Below, piece after piece: positions 1 to 6,070 of a DNA stretch of 10,676 nt. How positions within the stretch are numbered: position 1 is the stretch's first letter; each line of letters begins with the position of its first letter. This stretch comes from Planctomycetota bacterium (GTDB lineage Bacteria > Planctomycetota > B15-G4), in assembly GCA_003644265.1 (NCBI GenBank), contig QNBX01000152.1, positions 1 to 10,676 of the forward strand, read 5' to 3'. The position numbers and the translations under genes are program-made. Under the pieces are notes generated by a model, which was not told the DNA's origin, did no database searches, and worked only from the letters and a program-made list of their open reading frames with translations.

Positions 1-206
1 GACCAGGCGCCGTGGCCTTCCTGGGCGCGGAGCACCGGCTGGTGGAGATCGGCGCCGACGCCGCGCGTGTGTTGCAGACCGCGGCCGCCGACGGCACCGA
101 CGCGGCCCTGGCCCTGCTGGGCGAGCAGCACCGCTCGGCGGCCGGCGCCCTGCTGGCGCGCGGCCTCGACCTGGGCCTGATCGTCCCCGCCGGCGCAGAA
201 CGCTAG
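1..206 (+). CDS. 3' end of an unidentified gene; C-terminus resembles a small winged-helix (PqqD-like or cupin-4 C-terminal type)
   Basis: The reading frame is open from base 3 of the window to a TAG at 204-206, so the start lies upstream and only about 67 residues are visible. A GTG at base 12 is in frame, but no ribosome binding site supports it and the frame continues before it. The visible part reads as a compact helical domain: a short hydrophobic strand (HRLVEIG), a helix (ADAARVLQ), an Ala/Leu-rich helix (TDAALALLGEQH), then AAGALLARGLDLGLIV at the end. This order, with a closing 'LL..GLDLGLIV', resembles PqqD-type peptide-chaperone domains. It equally resembles the C-terminal winged helix of cupin-4 (ribosomal oxygenase) proteins. 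Neither can be confirmed from this fragment, and no catalytic residues are visible. It is separated by 109 nt from the sensor kinase gene that follows on the same strand. Confidence 0.6.
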   Translation, partial: PGAVAFLGAEHRLVEIGADAARVLQTAAADGTDAALALLGEQHRSAAGALLARGLDLGLIVPAGAER

Positions 207-235
207 CCGGCTCGCCGCGAGCACCCCGAGCCCGC

Positions 236-268
236 GGCAGCCGTCATCCGCACCGGAACACGGCTGCC
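236..268 (+). other. Stem-loop between the partial gene and the sensor kinase
   Basis: Bases 236-244 (GGCAGCCGT) pair perfectly with 260-268 (ACGGCTGCC), a 9-bp stem. Inside it, 247-250 (TCCG) can pair with 254-257 (CGGA), giving a two-part hairpin. It begins 30 nt after the stop of the upstream gene, where a terminator could sit, but no T-run follows, so it is not a canonical intrinsic terminator. It could be a 3'-end stabilising hairpin or chance in GC-rich DNA. Confidence 0.35.
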
Positions 269-283
269 AGAGACTGCTAGACT
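255..283 (+). promoter_or_regulatory. Weak candidate promoter for the two-component operon
   Basis: TGCTAGACT at 275-283 fits an extended -10 pattern (TGn followed by TAGACT). At 17-nt spacing the upstream hexamer is GGAACA (255-260), which matches only half of TTGACA. Transcription would start near 290, ahead of the GGAG at 302-305 and the GTG at 316. The candidate overlaps the 3' arm of the 236-268 hairpin. The call rests on position and a partial consensus only, and sigma-70 rules may not hold in this organism. Confidence 0.22.
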
Positions 284-315
284 CGCGGGCGTCTCACAGA
301 TGGAGAGCCGGGGCG

Positions 316-3300
316 GTGAGTTCCTCTGCAAACGCTGCGCCTGGCCGCTGGCCGGCGGCGCTCTGGTTGACGCTCGCGCTAAGCTGGGCGGTCTGCCCCG
401 GCGCACGCGCGCAGGACGTCCCCAGCCTGCTCAGCACCCTGGCCGAGGGCTGGCGCTGGCGCGAGGTCCAGCGCGACGAGGACCCCAGCGATTTCAGCGC
501 CGTGCGAGCCCTGCCCGGCGGGCGTCTGGCGGTCATCGACGGCGAGGGCCTCTGGATCTGGGAGGGCGCCACCTGGGAGGCCCGCCAGCAGAGCGCCCAC
601 CTGGCCGGCACGCGCCCCTCCGCCATCGTGGAATCGCGCCATGGCATGGTGCTGCGCGGCTCCAGCGGACTCTGGCTGCTGCCCAATGAGGGCTCGGGCC
701 CCGCGCAGCTGATCGGCGGTGACAAGGCCTCGCCACACATCACGATCCCGGTGCGCGTGCCGGGCAGCGGCAGCGTGCGCGTGGCCGACGAGGCCGTCAT
801 CAAGGAGGTCGGCGCCGGGGGCCTGCAACCCGTCCTGACCGCGCCGCCCGAAGTGGGGCGCATCTACAGCCTGTTCTTCGCGCCGGACCGCACCCTGTGG
901 TGCGACACCGACCAGGGCATCTACCGTCACGCCAACGGCCGCTGGACACACGAGCCGCTGGAGCACGAGCAGCACCTGCGCGGCCGGCACCTCACCATCT
1001 TGCCGGTGCAGGCCGGGATCGTGTTCATCCCCGCGCAGTTCTCGCGCCACAGCAACGGCCTGCTGTGGGACGGCACCAGCCTGCGCCACCTGGACGACGC
1101 GGACGCCGCGGGCCCACTGCACGACGCCGTGGTGAGCCCGCAGGGCGAGCTGCTGGTGTCCATCGGCCAGGCCGGCCTGCGCCTGCTGGATCGCAACGGT
1201 CACTGGCACACGGTGCGCCGTCCCGCCAGCGTCGACCTGGCCATCGAGCGCATGGCCATGACGGACGAAGGCCGCCTGGCGGTCGTCACCCGGGACGGCC
1301 GCATGCTGTTGCACGACCACTCCAGCCGGCGCTGGGAGCACTACAACGACTTCCCGCCCGGGCTCTCCCCCGCCATCAACGTGCTGACGCCGGCGCGGCG
1401 CGGCGGCTTCTGGTTCGGCACCAACGAGGGCATCGCGCGCTTCGACCACGGTGCCATCCAGGAGTACCACCTCGACGCCGGTCCCGACGGACCGCCGTTG
1501 TTCGGCATCACGGCCCTGCAGGAGGACCGCAACGGGCACCTGTGGGTGGGCGCCGGCGGCCACATGCCGGGCGCCCTGCGCTGGGACGGCGAGACCTGGC
1601 GGCACGAGCCCCTGCCGGCGTCGCTGGGCGAGGTCAGCGTGCACGCCATCGACCGCGGGCCCGACGACACGCTCTGGTTCACGCTGCTGAGCCTGGTTGA
1701 GGCCGACGACGCCTGGATGGGCGGAGGCGTGCTGGCCCTGCGCGAGGACGGCTGGGAGATCCAGCGGCAGCAGAACGGTGACCCGCTCGGGCGCGCCTAC
1801 AGCGTGACGCACGAGCGCGACGGCACGGCCTGGGTGGGCCTGCTCGGCGGCGTGGGCCGCTGGACCCCCAGCGGCTGGGAGCTGCTCCCGGGGCCGCCGT
1901 TCTCCGACCTCAACAAGGTCTTCAAGCTGTTCGTGGACAGCGGCGGCACGCTCTGGGCCGGGCGCGACCTCTGGTCTGTCGGCGTCGCGCGCCTGCCCCC
2001 CGTGGGCGCACCGCGAGCCTGGCAGCAGATGCAGGGCGAGGTCTGGAGTCGGGTCGGCGCGGGCGCCATCGCCGAGCATCCCGAGGGACAGCTCTGGTTG
2101 GCATCGGATCGCGGCCTGTTCCTGGCGCGCCACGGCGTCTGTCTCGAGGTCTCCACCGATGGCGTGGTGATCGAGCCGGCGTTCTGGCCGCTGATGCCCG
2201 ATCCCGACGGCGACGGGCTCTGGCTGGGCAGCCTGGGCAGCGGCCTGGTGCGGCTGCGGCCGGACGACGTCTCGCCCCCCCGGACCGTCGCCCGGGGCGC
2301 GGCGCTGGTGGTCCCCGGCGCCGGACACGGCGTGCGGCGCGTGCGCTGGCGCACGGTGGACGTCTGGGCCTCGTCGCCGGCGGGCAGCATGCGCCACCGC
2401 ACCCGCGTGGACGACGGCCCCTGGAGCCACTGGTCGGCCCCCGGCGCGGCGTCGGAGTTCATCACCCACGACCTGCGCCCGGACGCCAGCCATGCGGTGC
2501 AAGTCGAGAGCATGGACGCCTTCGGCAACCGCGAGTCCCGCCCGCTCAGCTTCACCTTCACGGTGCCGCCCCTGCCGCTGCCGACCTGGCGCGAGCCGCC
2601 CATGCTCACGGTCTTCTCCCTGCTGCTGCTCTCGCTGGCCACGCTGGCCTGGGTGCTGGTGCGCCGCCGACGCGACCTGCGCCTGGACGCCCGGGCGCGC
2701 AACGACCTCACCGCGCGCCTGCGCGAGCTGGCCGCCCGCCTGCTCACCACCCAGGACGAAGAGCGCCTGGCCATCAGCCGCGATCTGCACGACGACCTGG
2801 GCCAGCTGCTCACCGCCACCTGCATGCATCTGGAGCACGCCACATCCATCCCGCCGGGTGATCAGCAGGACGCCTCACTCTCCCGCGCCCACGCGGCGGC
2901 CGTGCGCTCGCTGCACTCCATGCGCTCGCTGGTGGCGCGGGTGCGGCCCCCATCCATCGAGCACATGGGGCTGGAGGGGGCGCTGAGGGGCGCCGTCGAG
3001 GAGTTCACCGCCTCCACCGGGTTGGAGGTGGTGACCGAGCTGAAGCTGGGACGGATCAAAATCCCGCGTTCGGCAGCCGAGAACATCTGGCGTATCCTGA
3101 AGGAAGCCCTGACCAACGTTGCTCGACACGCAGACGCGGGTCGCATCGACGTGTTGCTCGAGGCCACCTCTGAAGCTCTGAATCTGACGCTCACTGACGA
3201 CGGTCGTGGCTTTCGGCCCGGTCGTCGCCCGGCCTCCGGCGTAGGGCTGCTCGGCATGCGCGAACGCGCCGAGTCCCTCGGAGGTCACATGACGCTGGAG

Positions 3301-3384
3301 AGCGAGCCGGGAGCCGGCACGCGCCTCCACGTGAGCATCCCCATCGAGCGGGATCAGGACCACACACACGAAAGGGAAGCATGA
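316..3384 (+). CDS. Periplasmic beta-propeller sensor histidine kinase (Reg_prop / Y_Y_Y / HisKA_3 / HATPase_c)
   Basis: A 1022-residue two-component sensor kinase. Residues 1-32 are a signal peptide (Leu/Ala/Trp core, ending ARA before QDV). About residues 50-650 are two-component-regulator propeller repeats, recognisable by recurring LWxG-type turns (GGFWFGTNEGI, GHLWVGAGG, GTAWVGLLGG, GTLWAGRD, GQLWLASDRGL, DGLWLGSLGSG). About 670-757 is a Y_Y_Y-like domain, followed by one transmembrane helix at about 763-782. The cytoplasmic part carries a HisKA_3 motif RLAISRDLHDDLGQ with phospho-acceptor His825, then HATPase_c with Asn934 (LKEALTNVARH), DDGRGF at 961-966 and GVGLLGMRERAESLGG ending near 990. 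The topology is therefore an outside propeller and an inside kinase. The GTG start is chosen because it yields an intact signal peptide and has GGAG at 302-305. The stop overlaps the response regulator by ATGA. The ligand is unknown; relatives of this architecture often sense glycans or nutrients. Confidence 0.95.
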   Translation: MSSSANAAPGRWPAALWLTLALSWAVCPGARAQDVPSLLSTLAEGWRWREVQRDEDPSDFSAVRALPGGRLAVIDGEGLWIWEGATWEARQQSAHLAGTRPSAIVESRHGMVLRGSSGLWLLPNEGSGPAQLIGGDKASPHITIPVRVPGSGSVRVADEAVIKEVGAGGLQPVLTAPPEVGRIYSLFFAPDRTLWCDTDQGIYRHANGRWTHEPLEHEQHLRGRHLTILPVQAGIVFIPAQFSRHSNGLLWDGTSLRHLDDADAAGPLHDAVVSPQGELLVSIGQAGLRLLDRNGHWHTVRRPASVDLAIERMAMTDEGRLAVVTRDGRMLLHDHSSRRWEHYNDFPPGLSPAINVLTPARRGGFWFGTNEGIARFDHGAIQEYHLDAGPDGPPLFGITALQEDRNGHLWVGAGGHMPGALRWDGETWRHEPLPASLGEVSVHAIDRGPDDTLWFTLLSLVEADDAWMGGGVLALREDGWEIQRQQNGDPLGRAYSVTHERDGTAWVGLLGGVGRWTPSGWELLPGPPFSDLNKVFKLFVDSGGTLWAGRDLWSVGVARLPPVGAPRAWQQMQGEVWSRVGAGAIAEHPEGQLWLASDRGLFLARHGVCLEVSTDGVVIEPAFWPLMPDPDGDGLWLGSLGSGLVRLRPDDVSPPRTVARGAALVVPGAGHGVRRVRWRTVDVWASSPAGSMRHRTRVDDGPWSHWSAPGAASEFITHDLRPDASHAVQVESMDAFGNRESRPLSFTFTVPPLPLPTWREPPMLTVFSLLLLSLATLAWVLVRRRRDLRLDARARNDLTARLRELAARLLTTQDEERLAISRDLHDDLGQLLTATCMHLEHATSIPPGDQQDASLSRAHAAAVRSLHSMRSLVARVRPPSIEHMGLEGALRGAVEEFTASTGLEVVTELKLGRIKIPRSAAENIWRILKEALTNVARHADAGRIDVLLEATSEALNLTLTDDGRGFRPGRRPASGVGLLGMRERAESLGGHMTLESEPGAGTRLHVSIPIERDQDHTHEREA

Positions 3385-4079
3385 GCACAATTCGGATCCT
3401 GGTGGCGGACAACCACCCGGTCGTGAGCGAGGGCGTCGCGCTGGTGCTGGGGCAGTCGCCCGACATCGAGGTGGTGGGGCTCGCCAGCGGTGGACACGAG
3501 GCCGTGCGGCTCACGCGTGAGCTGTTGCCCGACGTGCTGCTGCTCGACTACCGCATGCCTGACATGGAGGCGCCGGGTGTGATCCAGCGCCTGAAGGCCG
3601 ATGGCGCCACCACGGCCATCCTGATCCTGACCAACTACGAGCAGGCCAGCATCGCCAAGCACTGCCTGTCGCAGGGGGCGCTGGGCTTCGTGGCCAAGAG
3701 CGCAAGCAACCAGGAGCTGCTGGACGCCATCCACGCCGTGGCCCAAGGGCGCAGCTACCTCTCGTCGACGCTGGCGGCCTCCGTCAGCGCGGGCAACGGC
3801 GCGCAGGGCCTGGACAACCTGAGCGCGCGAGAGCTCGAGCTGCTGCGCCTCATGGGCGAGGGCTTCTCGTTGCAGGAGGCCGCCCACAAGATGCACGTGA
3901 CCGAGAGCACGGTCTCCACCTACCGGCAGCGCCTCATGAAGAAGCTCAGCCTGCGCAACACGGCGGAGATCATCCGCTTCGCCGTGCAGCAGGGCCTGCT
4001 GGACGGTCTCGAGCCGCCCGCCATCGCAGCGTCTCAGCGCACGCCGCCAGCGCCGCCGCACGCGCCGCCGCACGCGTAG
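3381..4079 (+). CDS. NarL/FixJ-family response regulator (REC + LuxR-type HTH)
   Basis: A 232-residue DNA-binding response regulator, the evident partner of the kinase it overlaps by four bases (ATGA, 3381-3384). An AAGGGA just upstream is a suitable ribosome binding site. The receiver domain (1-120) has phospho-acceptor Asp56 (VLLLDYRMPD), Thr84 (ILILTN) and Lys106 (FVAKS). The acidic pair is Asp10-Asn11 rather than Asp-Asp, so one expected Mg2+ ligand is replaced by Asn. Residues about 147-210 form a LuxR-type helix-turn-helix: LSARELELLRLMGEG, EAAHKMHVTESTV, and recognition segment STYRQRLMKKLSLRNTAE, closest in style to the GacA/UvrY branch. A Pro/His-rich tail follows the HTH (TPPAPPHAPPHA). 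Phosphotransfer from HisKA_3 kinases to this class is well established. The DNA target is unknown, but the leader and glycan operon just downstream are a reasonable candidate. Confidence 0.95.
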   Translation: MSTIRILVADNHPVVSEGVALVLGQSPDIEVVGLASGGHEAVRLTRELLPDVLLLDYRMPDMEAPGVIQRLKADGATTAILILTNYEQASIAKHCLSQGALGFVAKSASNQELLDAIHAVAQGRSYLSSTLAASVSAGNGAQGLDNLSARELELLRLMGEGFSLQEAAHKMHVTESTVSTYRQRLMKKLSLRNTAEIIRFAVQQGLLDGLEPPAIAASQRTPPAPPHAPPHA

Positions 4080-4196
4080 CCGCCCTGGCAGCGCGTGGCA
4101 GGCCCATTGAGCGGCTCCGATGTGTAGCGATCCAGCGACGCGAGAATCGTAGTCAGCGCGACACGACAGCGTCTGTCGCAAAAAAGCGCGCGGTCG

Positions 4197-4202
4197 TACG
4201 AT
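4197..4202 (+). promoter_or_regulatory. Weak -10-like hexamer placed just before the structured leader
   Basis: TACGAT matches four of six positions of TATAAT. No good -35 hexamer lies 16-18 nt upstream. A transcript starting about 7 nt downstream (near 4209) would begin almost exactly at the base of the 13-bp stem (4212). That placement is suggestive, but the motif alone is weak. Confidence 0.2.
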
Positions 4203-4211
4203 GCAGACCGA

Positions 4212-4287
4212 CGAGGCCCGGAGCTTCGGTCGCGCGCCGCAAGGCGAAGCGCCGAGGGAGAGGGCTCCGGGCCTCGCCGCTTCTCCC
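4212..4287 (+). ncRNA. Candidate structured RNA leader: 13-bp stem, GNRA-capped arm, possible pseudoknot
   Basis: Bases 4212-4224 (CGAGGCCCGGAGC) pair without mismatch with 4264-4276 (GCTCCGGGCCTCG), 13 bp. Inside is a second arm: 4232-4235 with 4249-4252 (GCGC/GCGC), a three-base bulge GAA at 4246-4248, and 4236-4238 with 4243-4245 (GCC/GGC) closed by the GNRA tetraloop GCAA at 4239-4242. The remaining loop bases GGGAGA (4256-4261) are complementary to TCTCCC (4282-4287) just outside the main stem, which would form an H-type pseudoknot. No T-run follows, so this is not a standard intrinsic terminator. It lies about 100 nt before the start of the 51-aa gene, so a 5' leader or riboswitch-like role is possible. 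I could not match it to a known riboswitch or ribozyme consensus. Confidence 0.45.
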
Positions 4288-4382
4288 GCTGTGTACACGC
4301 GAGCAGCCCGGACAGTCGCCCATCCGCTGCGTTCATGGGAGACTGAAGCCAGCCCGCGCCGGACGCCCGGGCGCTCACGAGC

Positions 4383-4387
4383 GGAGG
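4383..4387 (+). promoter_or_regulatory. Strong ribosome binding site (GGAGG) for the 51-aa gene
   Basis: GGAGG ends four bases before the ATG at 4392. It is the clearest Shine-Dalgarno in the window and the main reason to accept the short gene that follows. Because that gene overlaps the flippase start, this site probably loads ribosomes for the whole operon. Confidence 0.7.
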
Positions 4388-4391
4388 CAGC

Positions 4392-4547
4392 ATGACGCGC
4401 AAGGACGAGAAACCGGACACGGCCTTCCAGATCGCGCCCCCGGCGCGCCGCGAAGCGGGCAAGCCCCAACCTGGCGCCCCCGATCTGCGCATCGAGGAGA
4501 TCGAAGAACGGCACGTCCCCCGGGACCGCAACATCTTCGACAAGTGA
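4392..4547 (+). CDS. 51-aa small protein of unknown function, translationally coupled to the flippase
   Basis: ATG at 4392 to TGA at 4545-4547 encodes 51 residues. Two features support it as real: a perfect GGAGG four bases upstream, and a GTGA overlap (4544-4547) with the flippase gene, which otherwise has no ribosome binding site of its own. The protein is highly charged and hydrophilic, with no signal peptide, no membrane helix and no cysteine. The N-terminal half is basic and Pro/Ala-rich. The C-terminal half has an acidic helix-like stretch (LRIEEIEER) followed by HVPRDRNIFDK. I do not recognise a family. It could be a small accessory or regulatory partner of the flippase and glycosyltransferase, or a precursor peptide of a modified-peptide system. 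No modifying enzyme is adjacent, so the second idea is speculative. Confidence 0.75.
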   Translation: MTRKDEKPDTAFQIAPPARREAGKPQPGAPDLRIEEIEERHVPRDRNIFDK

Positions 4548-6070
4548 GCCGACCTGGACCCGAGGCCGAGCGCCGGCCGCCAGCCCAGCCTCCAGCCCCG
4601 CCCCCAGGCGCCAGGGCTCCGCGCCTGCGCTTTGCCGCCCTGGCCCACCCCGCCGTGCAGCTGGTGCGCTTCGGCACCAAGCTGGGCCTGGCCCGCCTGA
4701 TGGCACCCGAGGACTTTGGCCAGGCCGTGCTGGCGGGCAGCCTGGCCTTTGCCGCCGGGCATGTGGCCCTGCTGGGCCTGGACGAGGCCTGGGTCCACAC
4801 CCGGCGCCCCGGCCCGCGGCTGCTGGCGAACCTGAGCCGAGCCCATCGATCAAGCGGCCTGACGCTGGGCCTGCTCACGGCGCTGGCCGGGCTCGCGCTG
4901 CTGACGCTCAGCGACCCGGAACAACGCGAGCTGGGCGCCATGCTGCTGGCCCTGGCCCCCATGGTGCCGCTGGCCAACCTGACCGTGCTGCCCACGGCGC
5001 GGCTGGTGCGCGAGCGCGACTTCGAGCGCCTCTTCAAGCTGGACGTGAGCGCCGTGCTGGCCCTCTCGCTGACCATGCTGGTGGCCGCAGCGGCCGGCCT
5101 GGGAGGCTGGAGCCTGGTCATCGGCTGGCACGCCAACGCCCTGGTCACGTGGGCGCTGGTGCGGCGCGCGGTCAGGGCTCACCCCTTGCCCGAACTCAGC
5201 GCGGACCAGGAGGATGACCCCACCAAGACGCGCCGCTTCGGCCGGCACCTGCTGGGCGCTCAGATCAGCGGCGTGCTGGGCGACGGGCTGGGCGGCTGGG
5301 CCGTGGGCTTCGGCATCGGGCGCGGCCCCATGGGCTTCTACAGCCAGGGCCGCGACCTGGCCAGCCAGCTGGTGGGCTGGGCCGGGCAGCTGGCCGAGCG
5401 CGCGCTGTTTCCCGCGCTCAGCGCCCAGCACCGCAAGCAGGCCCTGCTGCCGTCCTACGCCTCGGCGCTGCGCGTCGGGCTGGCCTGGCTGCTGCCGGCG
5501 CACCTGGCGCTGTGCCTGCTGGCCACGCCCCTGGTGATCCTGCTGCTGCCCCCGACCTGGCACGACACCGGCCCCGTGCTGGCCGTCATGGCCCTGGCCG
5601 CCGGCGCGCGCTGCCTGGACGTCATCGCCTGCACGGCGCTCAAGGCGGGCGACCGCTCACGCAGCGTGGCGGCCCTGGGCGTCGTGCGGGTGCTGCTGCT
5701 GCTGACGACCCTGCCCCTGGCGCTGCTCCGAGGCGATCTGCTCTCCGTGGCCCTGGCCGTACTGGCAGCCCAGGTGCTGACCGGCGCCCTGTCCCTCTGG
5801 CGCACCCGCAGCCAGCTCGGCTCCACCCAGGATCGCGGGCTGGTGGCCGCGGCGCGGGCCAGCCTGGCGCTCGCGCTGGTGGGCAGTCCGGTCGCCATCA
5901 AGCTGGTCGCGCAGTTCCACGAGACGCCCTGGCTGGCGCTGCTGGTGGGCGCAGGGTCGCTGCTGGCCATCTGGATCCTCGCGCGACTGCTGCTGGACCG
6001 CGCGGGCCTGCTGAGCGACCTGCATGCCATCATGAGCCGATCGTCTCGAGCTGCGGAGAGCACCGCGTGA
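4544..6070 (+). CDS. Wzx/MOP-type polysaccharide flippase (lipopolysaccharide biosynthesis protein)
   Basis: A 508-residue polytopic inner-membrane protein of the polysaccharide exporter (Wzx-like, MOP) superfamily, expected to flip lipid-linked glycans across the inner membrane. Family signs include LARLMAPEDFG at 49-59 after the first helix, LTVLPTARLVRERDF at 146-160, GPMGFYSQGRDL at 261-272, and FPALS at 289-293 followed by alternating Leu/Ala-rich helices to the C-terminus. The length is normal for the family. The N-terminus carries an unusual Pro/Arg-rich extension of about 26 residues before the first helix. The GTG at 4544 is chosen for the GTGA overlap with the small upstream gene. 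No Shine-Dalgarno precedes it, so translation is probably coupled. The stop overlaps the glycosyltransferase start by GTGA (6067-6070). The substrate cannot be read from the sequence. Confidence 0.9.
   Translation: MSRPGPEAERRPPAQPPAPPPGARAPRLRFAALAHPAVQLVRFGTKLGLARLMAPEDFGQAVLAGSLAFAAGHVALLGLDEAWVHTRRPGPRLLANLSRAHRSSGLTLGLLTALAGLALLTLSDPEQRELGAMLLALAPMVPLANLTVLPTARLVRERDFERLFKLDVSAVLALSLTMLVAAAAGLGGWSLVIGWHANALVTWALVRRAVRAHPLPELSADQEDDPTKTRRFGRHLLGAQISGVLGDGLGGWAVGFGIGRGPMGFYSQGRDLASQLVGWAGQLAERALFPALSAQHRKQALLPSYASALRVGLAWLLPAHLALCLLATPLVILLLPPTWHDTGPVLAVMALAAGARCLDVIACTALKAGDRSRSVAALGVVRVLLLLTTLPLALLRGDLLSVALAVLAAQVLTGALSLWRTRSQLGSTQDRGLVAAARASLALALVGSPVAIKLVAQFHETPWLALLVGAGSLLAIWILARLLLDRAGLLSDLHAIMSRSSRAAESTA

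Larger units (their letters stand above)
4080..4391 (+). other. 312-nt non-coding region: hairpins and leader of the flippase operon
   Basis: No convincing gene lies here. From left to right it holds a small perfect hairpin CGACAG-CGT-CTGTCG at 4164-4178 followed by CAAAAAAG (an A-run, so not an intrinsic terminator on this strand), a weak -10-like TACGAT at 4197-4202, the large structured element at 4212-4287, and the ribosome binding site at 4383-4387. A 64-codon reading frame (4201-4395) crosses the structure, but it is Arg-rich, lacks a ribosome binding site and resembles no protein I know. Confidence 0.7.

Noticed and set aside
379..2838. 819-codon open frame on the minus strand inside the sensor kinase gene
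   Set aside because: Long antisense frames are common in very GC-rich genes. The product has low complexity and no domain, while the plus-strand gene has full kinase motifs.
4164..4185. Hairpin with A-run as a terminator
   Set aside because: The run after the hairpin is A on the plus strand. On the minus strand the T-run precedes the hairpin, so neither direction fits an intrinsic terminator.
4236..4254. Twister ribozyme or c-di-GMP riboswitch similarity around CCGCAAGG
   Set aside because: Only the GCAA-capped arm resembles them. The remaining conserved blocks of those classes are not found in the leader.
4212..4276. Intrinsic terminator after the response regulator
   Set aside because: The stem is strong, but it is followed by CCGCTTCTCCC rather than a T-run, and it lies 133 nt past the stop, close to the next gene.
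4201..4395. 64-codon frame ending in an ATGA overlap with the 51-aa gene
   Set aside because: It crosses the structured 13-bp stem, is Arg-rich, has no ribosome binding site and resembles no protein. The overlap with the next ATG is probably chance.
5512..6066. Upstream part of the glycosyltransferase frame
   Set aside because: The frame is open inside the flippase gene, but the GTG at 6067 has a ribosome binding site, overlaps the flippase stop and yields a normal GT2 N-terminus.
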